Positions 1-8,395 of a stretch of 64,000 bases of DNA are shown here, piece by piece. Location: NCBI RefSeq assembly GCF_001010945.1, contig NZ_LBHB01000001.1, forward strand, positions 1-64,000, in the 5' to 3' direction. The translations under genes and the position numbers were made by a program. Each line of letters starts with the position of its first letter. The first letter of the stretch is position 1. The notes under the pieces are model-generated. The model was not told the origin of the DNA, made no database searches, and saw nothing but the letters and a program-made list of their open reading frames with translations. The stretch comes from Aurantiacibacter luteus (GTDB lineage: Bacteria > Pseudomonadota > Alphaproteobacteria > Sphingomonadales > Sphingomonadaceae).

Positions 1-3000
1 ACGTTCAGCCTGACCGTGACCGACAGCGATGGCGACACGGCCGGCACCTCGCTGGTGATCGCCATCGTCGACGACATGCCGATTGCACTAGATAACGCCA
101 ACGATGTAACCGAAGGGAACAGCATCGGCGGCAATCTGCTGACTGACGATGACGGCTTCGGCGTCGACGTGCCCGGCGCGGACGGCCTGGCGCCCTCCGG
201 CGGCGTGGTCGCCATCGTCAGCGCGGGCGAGGTCACGACCGACACGACCGTCGATGCGAACGGCAATCTCGTCATCACCACCGCGCTCGGCACCCTGACC
301 GTCGACGCCGTGACAGGCGCCTACACCTACCAGTCCACGGCCAATTCGACCAATGCCGACACGACCGACGTGTTCACCTACACCATCCGCGACGGCGACG
401 GCGACGAGAGCACGGCCACTCTGACGATCGACATCGACAATGTCGGCGGCGCGACGTCCAATTCCGGCGTACTGGTGAACGAGGCGGGCCTGCCCTCCGG
501 CAGCGACGCTGCATCGGACAGCGAGATCGACGCCGACGGCCAGATCACCGTCACCAACGCCACAGGTCCGTTCGAATTCATCCTGCTCTCGCCCGCAAAC
601 GGCACTTACGGCACGCTGACGCTGGATCCGGACACCGGCGCCTACACCTACGTGCTCGACACGCCGTTCACCGACAGCGTTACCGAGAACACGACCAACA
701 CAATCACCGCAGCGGAAAGCTTCGCCTACGAAGTGCGCGACCTTGCCGGCAACCTGATCGCCAGCGGCAGCATCAGCGTCGACATCGTGGATGACGTGCC
801 GACCGCGACCGACCAGGCCGGCGTGTCGGTGGCCGAGGATGCGGTGGGAACGATCGGCGGCAATGTCGTGACCGACGGCACGCCCGATACCGAGGGCGCC
901 GACGGCGCGACCGTGACCGCGATCACCGTGGGCGGCGTCACGACGCTCGTGCCGCAGGACGGCACCAGCGCCAGCTACAGCAACGCCAACGGCACCTACA
1001 CCATCGACAGGGACGGGAATTGGACCTTCGATCCGAACCCGGGCCTTGACCAGTCGGCGGGCGATATCGATGCCGGCTTCACCTACACGCTGACCGACGG
1101 CGACGGCGATTTCGATACTGCCGTGCAGCCGATCACCATCACCGACGGTGCCGGCCCCGTGGCGGGCCCGCCCATCTTGCTGACGCTGGACGACCAGAAC
1201 CTGGCCGACGGCTTGACCCCCGCGGGGCCGGACTTCGACAGCGACATCATCGTCTTCACTCCGGGTTCGGACGCCATCGCCTCGATCGTGTTCGGCACCT
1301 CGCTCGCCAATCTCGGCGGCGGGCTGACATGGGTGCGCGTCAGCGATACGCAGATCACCGGCTCGGACGGCGGTACGCTGATCGTCACGCTTGACCTGAC
1401 CGTCACTGGCAACACCGCCACCGTCACCGCGACGCTGGCGGACAACTACGACAGCCACCCGGGCATCGACGTCGACGATCTGGTCGATCTCGGCAACGTG
1501 CTGGTGGTCGCGACCGACATCGACGGCGACACGGCTTCGGCCAGCGTCTCGGTCTCCGTGTCGGACGACCTGCCGACCATCACCGCCACCGCGCCGACGG
1601 CCGGTGCGCTGACGGTCGACGAGACCACCCTCGGCACCGATGCGACGGCGAATTTCGCCGGCCTGTTCGTGCCCGATTACAACGCGGACGGCCCCGGGTC
1701 GGTCGGCGGCTACACGCTCGGCATCAATGCCGGCGCGACCGGCCTCGTCGATGTCGCCACGGGCGAGGCGGTCGTGCTGTCGCTCAATGGCGGCGTGGTC
1801 GAGGGCCGCACGGCTACGACCGGCCAGCTGGTCTTCACCGTCAGCGTAGACGCCGCGGGCACGGTCGAGCTCGACCAGCTGCGCGCCGTGCGCCACGCCG
1901 ACACCGCCAACCCCGACGACGCGACCGGTCTGGCTGCGGCCAACCTCATCACGCTGACCGCGACCGTGACGGATGGCGACGGCGACACCGCCGATGCCAC
2001 CGCCAACATCGGCGGCGCCATCAGCTTCCGCGACGACGGGCCGAGTCTGACGGGCGTGACGGCGACCGGCGGTGCGAGCGTCGATGAAACCGATGGCCTG
2101 CCGACCTCGGGCAGCTCGGCCAGCGGCGTGCTCGGCTTCACCGCCACCTACGGCGCGGACGGGGCGGGCACGACCACCTATGCCCTCAATGTCACCGACG
2201 CGAACAGCGGTCTGGCGACGGCCGTGGGCGACTTCCCGGTCACGCTGGTGCAGGTGAACACCACCACCATCGAGGGCCGCTATGACGGCGGCAAGCTGGC
2301 CTTCACGGTCAGCATCGATGCCACGACCGGCGTGGTCACGCTGACCCAGACCGTCGCGCTCGAGCACCTGGTCGACGGCAGCACGCCGGCGGCCTACAAC
2401 GACACGCTGAACCTCGCCGGCAAGATCGCCGCGACCGTGACCGTGACCGACCGCGACGGCGACGCCGTCAGCGGCTCGGCCGACATCGGCGCGGGGCTGA
2501 CCTTCTACGACGATGGCCCGAGCGTCACCCTGACCGGCACCGCCAACGACCTCGTCGTCAGCGATGCAAACTTCGCGGTGAACGATACCGAGAACTACGC
2601 CGATGCCTTCGCCTTCGACGGCGGCACCGACGGGACCGCGAGCATCGCCTATGCGCTGACCGCCACCAACGGCACCTTCTCGGGCCTCTACCAGGCGACC
2701 ACCGATGCGCCGATCTTCCTGTTCGTGGAAGGCGGCGCGGTCGTTGGCCGGGCCGGGGCGGATGCGACCGCGGCGGCCACCGGGCCCGAGGTCTTCCGCG
2801 TCACCGTGGATGCCAGCGGCAACGTCACGCTCGATCAGAGCCTCGCCGTCGACCACGTACTGGGCGGCGGCAACGGCACCAGCGTCTCGCTGGCGGGCGG
2901 CGTGATCCAGCTTACCGCCACCATCACCGACAACGACGGCGACACCGCCAGCGCGGCGCTCGACATCGGGGCTGATCTGACCTTTACCGACGACGTGCCT

Positions 3001-6000
3001 GCGGCGGGCTCGAACGCCACGGTCCAGCTCGACGACGATGCGCTGGGCGGCAACCCCAACGGCACCGGCGACGATGCGAACGCGGTGAACACCAGCGGCA
3101 CCCTCGCGCACGATTTCGGCAACGACGGCGGCACCATCGCCTTCGATCTCGCCAGCACGCTGCCCGCCGGCTTCCGCCTGGTGAGCAACGGTTCTGGCGG
3201 GGCGCTGATCCAGCAGGACCAGGGCGGCAGCTGGGTGACCGTGGTCACCGTTACGCTGGACAGCGCCACCGGTGCCTACACCGTCGTGCAGAACGACAAC
3301 GTGCTGCACGCCAACGGCGGGGCTGAGAACAACGTCGTCTTCTCGCTCGGGTACGTGGTGACCGACGGCGACGGCGACACCGCCAGCGGCTCGTTGGCGA
3401 TCAACGTGGACGACGATACCCCGGTGGCGGCCAACGACGGTCAGATCGCCTCGGTCGACGACGGTGCGAGCGGCGTGACCGTGGGCACGGTCGCGACGCT
3501 GACGGGCAACGACAGCTACGGCGCCGATGGTCCGGGCTCGCCCGCGATCACCATCGGCACCGGCAGCCTCGGCGGCACGGTCAGCGTGGTGAACGGCAAC
3601 CTCGTCTACACCTCGGCGACCAACGTCGCGCCGGAAACATCGCAGACCGAGACCTTTAATTACACGATCACCGACGGCGACGGAGACACCTCGAACGCCG
3701 CCACCTTCACCATCCTCCTCACCGACGGCGGGCCGCAGATCAACGCCGTCGCCGGCACCGTGCTGGTCGACGAGGACGGCCTGCCCGGCGGCATCGCCAA
3801 CGGTCCGGGCGACGTGGCGGGGCAGGTGACGCAGGTTTCCGGCACGCTGGCGGGCTTCAGCTATGGCGTCGATGGCGCGGGCTCGATCACGCTGGTCGCG
3901 GTGGCCGACACCGGGCTCGACACGCTGAGCGGCAACAACATCGCCACCGTCTACAACGCCGCCACGCGCACGCTGACCGGCTACGACAGCACGGCGAACC
4001 CGAACGCCCTGACGGCGAGCGACATCTACTTCACGCTCGTCATCACCAATCCGGCAACGGGTGCCTACACCTACACGCAGACGCAGCCGGTGAAGCACAC
4101 CGTCGCGAACACGGAGGACGATGCCTCGTTCGCCGTGACCGTCGAGGTGCGCGATGCCGAGGGCGACCTCGCCACCGGCCAGATCGGCATCACCATCGAC
4201 GACGACAGCCCGGTCACCTTCGCCCCGGCGAAATCCGCGGTGATCAACAACGACAGCCCGCCTGCCACCTACAACCTCAACTTCGCCGGTTCCGCCGGTG
4301 CGGACGGTGTGGGCAACGCGGTGTTCTCGTTCGTCGACGGGACCGCAGCGGTCGACCAGTCGGGTGCCAACCTCTCGATCGCGGGCGAGCAGCTCTACAT
4401 CTACGGCAACGGCACCAACGTGCTGACGGCGCGGACGCTGGATGGCGATATCGGCTATACCATCACCATCAATCCGGTGACCGACAAGTACACGGTCGAT
4501 GTCTACACCACGATCTCGAACGGCAGCGAGCTCTCGGTCAGCAACCTCACCAGCGCGGCAGCCGGCAACACCGCATATCGCGCCGTCGGGGCCAACAGCG
4601 CGACCAACAACGCCGACAACATCGACATCATCCTCTCGGGCCGCAGTTCCGACGGCACCCGGGGCGACATCAACACCAACGCCACGAACATCGGCGTGGA
4701 CCAGCAGTCGATCACGCCGGGTGCGGCGGTTCGCATCGACTTCGTCAACAACGCGACGACCGATACCACCGCGCCGATCGGCACGACCGGGTTCGACTAC
4801 CAGGGCCACCAGGACGTGATCCGGTTCGAGCAGACCATCCCGACCATCAACGGAAACCCGAACAACAAGGTCACCATCAAGGTGACCGCGATCGATGCCG
4901 ATGACGATCAGGACCTGGGCTACAATGCGACCACGCCGGAAGCGGGGGAGAGCTTCGTCAACATCAACCAGGTGGTTGTGACCGATGCCAGCGCCGGCAC
5001 TTTCTACACCTTCCTCGAAAACGGCACGGTGCTGAACGCCGCGGGCCAGGTGGTGAACCCGGGGACCGTTCCCTTCGGTGTCGTCTTCAACACCTTCAGC
5101 GTCGTCATCACCGGCCTCGACGATCGCGACCAGTACGAGATCGTGACCGATACCGCCTTCAGCGCGGTGCTGGTGGAATCGGCCTCGTCCGCCAACGCGG
5201 CCTTCGACCTCGGCATCTTTAACGTCACCACCATCGATGCCGGTGCTCCGATCAACGTCGCCTACGACGTGATCGGCACCGACCGCGACGGGGACAGCGT
5301 GCTGGTGCCGGACGCCATCGACCTGACGCTGAACCCGGCTGTCACGCCGGTCGTGCTCGACCTCGACGGCGGCGGCAACGCCTTTGCCCCGCTTTCCGCA
5401 GGGATCGCCTACGATTTCGACGGCGACGGGGTGAAGACCAAGACCGCATGGATCGCCGCGGGCAGCGCCATCCTCGCCTACGATGCCAATGCCGATGGTT
5501 TCGTCACCGACGCGTCGGAATTCGTCTTCGGCGGGAACGGCATGACCGACCTCGAGGCGATTGCCGCGCGCTACGACAGCAACGGCGACGGCGTGCTCGA
5601 TGCCAATGACCCGGCCTACGCGGGGTTCGGCGTATGGCTCGACAGCGACATGGACGCGGTTTCCGATCCGGGCGAGTTCACCTCGCTCGCCGATGCCGGG
5701 ATCGTCTCGATCGACCTGCACTCGAACGGCCTCGCCGAGAGTGCGGCGGGCGGTGACGTGACGGTCTCCGGCACGGCGGGCTTCATGTTCGCCGACGGCA
5801 GCAGCGGCACGGTCTCCGATGCGTCGTTCGCCAACGGCACCGCAGTCGACGGATCGATGATGGAGGCGTTGCTGGCGATGGGCGACGGGGCCGCCGCGCC
5901 CACCTTGGCCGCTTCAACGCAGGACCTGCCGCTCGCCCGCGAGGCGATGGGCGACGTGCTGGCCGACAACACCATCGATGCGCTGGTCGACCACTTCTCC

Positions 6001-6192
6001 GGCGGAGGCGACGCGCTGATGCTCGCGCCCGGCGGCGGGGGCGGCGGCGAGCACACCGGTGCCGATTTTGCCCTCGCGCAAGTCGAGCAGATGCTCGGCC
6101 TTAGTATTGGCGACCATTCGGGCTTCGGGCTGCCCGGATTTGCAAATATTTCTGTGGACGATGCGGCCGATGCCATCGTATTACATGGTTAA
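1..6192 (+). CDS. Giant type I-secreted repeat adhesin (RTX/LapA-like), 5' end missing
   Basis: The reading frame is open from the first base, so the N-terminus lies upstream. The 2,063 visible codons are acidic, rich in Thr, Asp, Gly and Ala, and contain almost no Cys. Repeated modules end in signatures such as TDGDGDTA followed by DDGP or DDxP, as in T1SS-143/VCBS-type repeats of bacterial surface adhesins. The C-terminal part carries three EF-hand-like calcium loops (starting near nt 5482, 5575 and 5641: DANADG, DSNGDG, DSDMDA), a poly-Gly stretch and a short tail rich in Asp and hydrophobic residues, as expected for an uncleaved type I secretion signal. The genes for export (TolC, ABC, HlyD) follow directly, which supports export to the cell surface. 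A LapG-like protease nearby suggests release by N-terminal cleavage, but the relevant N-terminal region is not in the window. Ligand unknown. Confidence 0.9.
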   Translation, partial: TFSLTVTDSDGDTAGTSLVIAIVDDMPIALDNANDVTEGNSIGGNLLTDDDGFGVDVPGADGLAPSGGVVAIVSAGEVTTDTTVDANGNLVITTALGTLTVDAVTGAYTYQSTANSTNADTTDVFTYTIRDGDGDESTATLTIDIDNVGGATSNSGVLVNEAGLPSGSDAASDSEIDADGQITVTNATGPFEFILLSPANGTYGTLTLDPDTGAYTYVLDTPFTDSVTENTTNTITAAESFAYEVRDLAGNLIASGSISVDIVDDVPTATDQAGVSVAEDAVGTIGGNVVTDGTPDTEGADGATVTAITVGGVTTLVPQDGTSASYSNANGTYTIDRDGNWTFDPNPGLDQSAGDIDAGFTYTLTDGDGDFDTAVQPITITDGAGPVAGPPILLTLDDQNLADGLTPAGPDFDSDIIVFTPGSDAIASIVFGTSLANLGGGLTWVRVSDTQITGSDGGTLIVTLDLTVTGNTATVTATLADNYDSHPGIDVDDLVDLGNVLVVATDIDGDTASASVSVSVSDDLPTITATAPTAGALTVDETTLGTDATANFAGLFVPDYNADGPGSVGGYTLGINAGATGLVDVATGEAVVLSLNGGVVEGRTATTGQLVFTVSVDAAGTVELDQLRAVRHADTANPDDATGLAAANLITLTATVTDGDGDTADATANIGGAISFRDDGPSLTGVTATGGASVDETDGLPTSGSSASGVLGFTATYGADGAGTTTYALNVTDANSGLATAVGDFPVTLVQVNTTTIEGRYDGGKLAFTVSIDATTGVVTLTQTVALEHLVDGSTPAAYNDTLNLAGKIAATVTVTDRDGDAVSGSADIGAGLTFYDDGPSVTLTGTANDLVVSDANFAVNDTENYADAFAFDGGTDGTASIAYALTATNGTFSGLYQATTDAPIFLFVEGGAVVGRAGADATAAATGPEVFRVTVDASGNVTLDQSLAVDHVLGGGNGTSVSLAGGVIQLTATITDNDGDTASAALDIGADLTFTDDVPAAGSNATVQLDDDALGGNPNGTGDDANAVNTSGTLAHDFGNDGGTIAFDLASTLPAGFRLVSNGSGGALIQQDQGGSWVTVVTVTLDSATGAYTVVQNDNVLHANGGAENNVVFSLGYVVTDGDGDTASGSLAINVDDDTPVAANDGQIASVDDGASGVTVGTVATLTGNDSYGADGPGSPAITIGTGSLGGTVSVVNGNLVYTSATNVAPETSQTETFNYTITDGDGDTSNAATFTILLTDGGPQINAVAGTVLVDEDGLPGGIANGPGDVAGQVTQVSGTLAGFSYGVDGAGSITLVAVADTGLDTLSGNNIATVYNAATRTLTGYDSTANPNALTASDIYFTLVITNPATGAYTYTQTQPVKHTVANTEDDASFAVTVEVRDAEGDLATGQIGITIDDDSPVTFAPAKSAVINNDSPPATYNLNFAGSAGADGVGNAVFSFVDGTAAVDQSGANLSIAGEQLYIYGNGTNVLTARTLDGDIGYTITINPVTDKYTVDVYTTISNGSELSVSNLTSAAAGNTAYRAVGANSATNNADNIDIILSGRSSDGTRGDINTNATNIGVDQQSITPGAAVRIDFVNNATTDTTAPIGTTGFDYQGHQDVIRFEQTIPTINGNPNNKVTIKVTAIDADDDQDLGYNATTPEAGESFVNINQVVVTDASAGTFYTFLENGTVLNAAGQVVNPGTVPFGVVFNTFSVVITGLDDRDQYEIVTDTAFSAVLVESASSANAAFDLGIFNVTTIDAGAPINVAYDVIGTDRDGDSVLVPDAIDLTLNPAVTPVVLDLDGGGNAFAPLSAGIAYDFDGDGVKTKTAWIAAGSAILAYDANADGFVTDASEFVFGGNGMTDLEAIAARYDSNGDGVLDANDPAYAGFGVWLDSDMDAVSDPGEFTSLADAGIVSIDLHSNGLAESAAGGDVTVSGTAGFMFADGSSGTVSDASFANGTAVDGSMMEALLAMGDGAAAPTLAASTQDLPLAREAMGDVLADNTIDALVDHFSGGGDALMLAPGGGGGGEHTGADFALAQVEQMLGLSIGDHSGFGLPGFANISVDDAADAIVLHG
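1570..4212 (+). repeat. Tandem T1SS-143-like adhesin repeat modules
   Basis: Within the adhesin, the DDxP-type module boundary recurs near nt 1567, 2029, 2506, 2986, 3412, 3724 and 4201, mostly 420-480 bases (about 140-160 codons) apart, with one shorter module. Earlier boundaries lie near nt 70 and 787. Modules share the ordered elements 'YGADG', 'F.V.VD..G.V.L.Q' and 'T..DGDGDTA' and diverge elsewhere. The arrangement matches serial Ig-like calcium-binding extender modules of giant adhesins. Boundaries are approximate. Confidence 0.75.
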
Positions 6193-6213
6193 CAGGGAAT
6201 CGGGGGGATTTAG

Positions 6214-6948
6214 ATGGAACAGTCGTCGCTCCTGGCGGGAACGTTAACCATTGCGGTTTTGGCCTGCGCCACACCGGCGACGGCGCAAAGCAACGATTAC
6301 AACAGCTTGATGGCGTTGGATAACTCAGGCCTGCAGCGCGAGTTGACCTTGCGCTACGATGCCGGATTGGCCGCAAGCCTCGACGACTCGATCATCTCCT
6401 CCGACGACCCACGTTACCTTTGGGCACTGGAAACCAAGGTGCAGTGCGGCATTGCGCTCGGGTTCATGCGTTCGTCCACCCGTGACGAGACCAGCATACG
6501 CAACTGCGCCAACGCCTATGCGCGGATGCAGGTCGTCCCGGCGCCGCCTCCCGCGCGGGTCACGCCGCCAGTCCAGGTGGCACAGCCGCCCGCGCGCCGG
6601 CCGGACAACTGCGACGATTCGCTCGTCGCGACCGTCTTCTTCGATTTCGACATGGCTGAGGTGACGCCGGCCGCCGCCGCGATCCTCGATACCGTTGGCC
6701 AGCAGGTGCGCGCCTGCGGCTGGTCTCGCCTCAATGTGGTCGGTCACACCGACCAGGCCGGGTCGGACCAGTACAACATGGGCCTCTCGCGGGCCCGTGC
6801 CGACGCCGTTGCGGCTGCGCTGCGGAGTCGCAACATGGGCAGCATCGGCCTCGATGTCGGCGCGCAGGGGGAAAACAACCCGCGCGTGCCGCTGCCCGAC
6901 GGCACGCGCAGTCCGCAAAACCGCCGCGTCGAAATCTCGGCCGACTGA
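6214..6948 (+). CDS. OmpA-family peptidoglycan-binding outer-membrane protein
   Basis: This 244-residue protein has a Sec signal peptide ending at about residue 25 (ATPATAQ), a helical N-terminal part, a Pro/Ala-rich linker (about 112-132) and a C-terminal OmpA domain (about 137-242). The OmpA domain shows VFFDFD, the VVGHTDQAGS peptidoglycan-contact motif and QNRRVEI. The ATG is preceded by a GGGGGGA Shine-Dalgarno sequence. It starts 21 bases after the adhesin stop and is followed by the TolC gene 13 bases on, so it is probably co-transcribed with the secretion system. OmpA domains bind diaminopimelate in the cell wall. Here it probably anchors or stabilises the secretion channel or adhesin at the wall, which is inference. 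There is no beta-barrel region, so it is not a classical OmpA porin. Confidence 0.85.
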   Translation: MEQSSLLAGTLTIAVLACATPATAQSNDYNSLMALDNSGLQRELTLRYDAGLAASLDDSIISSDDPRYLWALETKVQCGIALGFMRSSTRDETSIRNCANAYARMQVVPAPPPARVTPPVQVAQPPARRPDNCDDSLVATVFFDFDMAEVTPAAAAILDTVGQQVRACGWSRLNVVGHTDQAGSDQYNMGLSRARADAVAAALRSRNMGSIGLDVGAQGENNPRVPLPDGTRSPQNRRVEISAD

Positions 6949-6961
6949 GGGGGAGGTCACA

Positions 6962-8374
6962 ATGAAAACCTTTGGCAAGATGATCGTCGCCGCGGCGCTG
7001 GCGACCTGTTCGACCGGCGCGCTGGTCCAGACCGCTGCGGCGCAGGCCGACGGCGGCCCGGTGTCGATGCGCGAGGCGATCGAGACCGCGATCACCTCCA
7101 ACCCCGACATCATCCAGGCGCAGATGAATACCGAGGCGATCCAGTTCGAACGCGAACAGGCGCAGTCGCTGTATTTCCCGACCATCGACGTGGAGGGATC
7201 GGCCGGCGTCCGGCGGCTGGAAAACACCACCCGCCGCGCGCTCGGGATCGCCGACGACGTGCTCTATCCGCTCGAGGCGCAGGCGCGGCTCGACTGGACG
7301 GTGCTCGATTTCGGGCGTCGCCGCAACGAGCTGCTGCGCCAGGCCGCGCGCGTGGATGGCGCCTCTTTGCGGGTGGTCGAGCGGAGCGAATTCATTGCCC
7401 TGCAAGTGGCCCGCCAGTATCTCAACATCCTGCTGCAGGAACGTGTCGTCGCCGCCTCGAGCGACAACGTGACCTTTCACCGGCAGATGACCGGCAGCCT
7501 GCAGGAAGGCGTCGATTCCGGCTCGATCAGCGTCGCCGACCTGCAACAGGCCGAAGAACGGCTGCAGGCCGCGCTGGTGCTGCAGGCGGAGGCCGAGCAG
7601 GACCTGACCGACGCGCGCACCGCGCTGCGCCGCCTGACCGGGCTCGACATCAGCCGCGTCAACCTGCCGCCGGTCCTGTCCGGGCAGATGCCCGAAACGC
7701 AGGAAGCCGCCATCGGCCTTGCCCGCACGGCGAACCCGCTGGTGCGCGAGGCGCAGGCCGACGTCGATGCCGCGAACGCTATGGTCGGCGCCTCGCGCGC
7801 CTCGCTCGCGCCGCAGGTGGGGGTCGAGGTCGTGGGCCGCATCGGCGAGGACATCGACGGCTTCCAGGGCGAGACCAACGACGTGCTCGGCCGCGCCTAC
7901 GTCCGCTGGCAGCTGTTCGACGGTGGCCGCCGCGTGGCCGAGGTGCAGGAGATGGTCCGCCGCGCGAGCGAGGCCCGCTATCGCCTGCACGACCGCGTGC
8001 GCGAGGCGGAGGAAGACGTTGCCAACGCCTGGAGCGCGATGACCACGCAAGGGACCGTTGGCACGGCGCTCGAACGCCAGTCGCAGGTCAGCGACGACCT
8101 GCTGCTGTCATACCGCAGCCAGTTCAACATCGGCCGCCGCTCGCTGCTCGACGTGCTGGATGCGCAGAACACCCGCTTCAACACCCAGGTCCGCCGCGAA
8201 ACCTCGCGCTTCTCGGAGATCTTCGCCCAGTACCAGGTGCTGGCCGCGACCAACCGCTTCCTGGAGGCGCTAGACGTGGCGCCGGGAGCGGGATCGGGCA
8301 TGAACGAACGCGAACGGTTCGATTATGGGCCATCGGTCGATGCCGAGTTGCACCGACGTCGCTACCCGCGGTAA
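6962..8374 (+). CDS. TolC-family outer-membrane channel of the type I secretion system
   Basis: This 470-residue TolC-like protein has a signal peptide (cleavage near residue 27, TAAAQ) and two outer-membrane efflux repeats of long amphipathic helices. Typical elements are 'ALRRLTG' and 'YRSQFNIGRRSLLDVLDAQN' near the end of the second repeat, a hallmark of type I secretion TolC proteins. The ATG at 6962 is chosen because it begins the signal peptide and follows GGGGGAGG at proper spacing; the frame is open further upstream inside the OmpA gene, but that extension has no homology. It lies between the OmpA-like gene and the ABC exporter gene and most likely forms the exit duct for the giant adhesin. 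Confidence 0.92.
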   Translation: MKTFGKMIVAAALATCSTGALVQTAAAQADGGPVSMREAIETAITSNPDIIQAQMNTEAIQFEREQAQSLYFPTIDVEGSAGVRRLENTTRRALGIADDVLYPLEAQARLDWTVLDFGRRRNELLRQAARVDGASLRVVERSEFIALQVARQYLNILLQERVVAASSDNVTFHRQMTGSLQEGVDSGSISVADLQQAEERLQAALVLQAEAEQDLTDARTALRRLTGLDISRVNLPPVLSGQMPETQEAAIGLARTANPLVREAQADVDAANAMVGASRASLAPQVGVEVVGRIGEDIDGFQGETNDVLGRAYVRWQLFDGGRRVAEVQEMVRRASEARYRLHDRVREAEEDVANAWSAMTTQGTVGTALERQSQVSDDLLLSYRSQFNIGRRSLLDVLDAQNTRFNTQVRRETSRFSEIFAQYQVLAATNRFLEALDVAPGAGSGMNERERFDYGPSVDAELHRRRYPR

Positions 8375-8395
8375 ACGGATCGCGGGGGGTGACGG

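Noticed and set aside
88-5721. A 1,877-codon open frame antisense to the adhesin
   Set aside because: The frame mirrors the repetitive, GC-rich sense gene; its product is rich in Arg, Val, Gly and Asp with no domains. Stop-free antisense frames are expected at this codon bias.
5914-6376. Short minus-strand frames around the adhesin and OmpA junction
   Set aside because: Shadows of the sense genes; no ribosome sites or domains.
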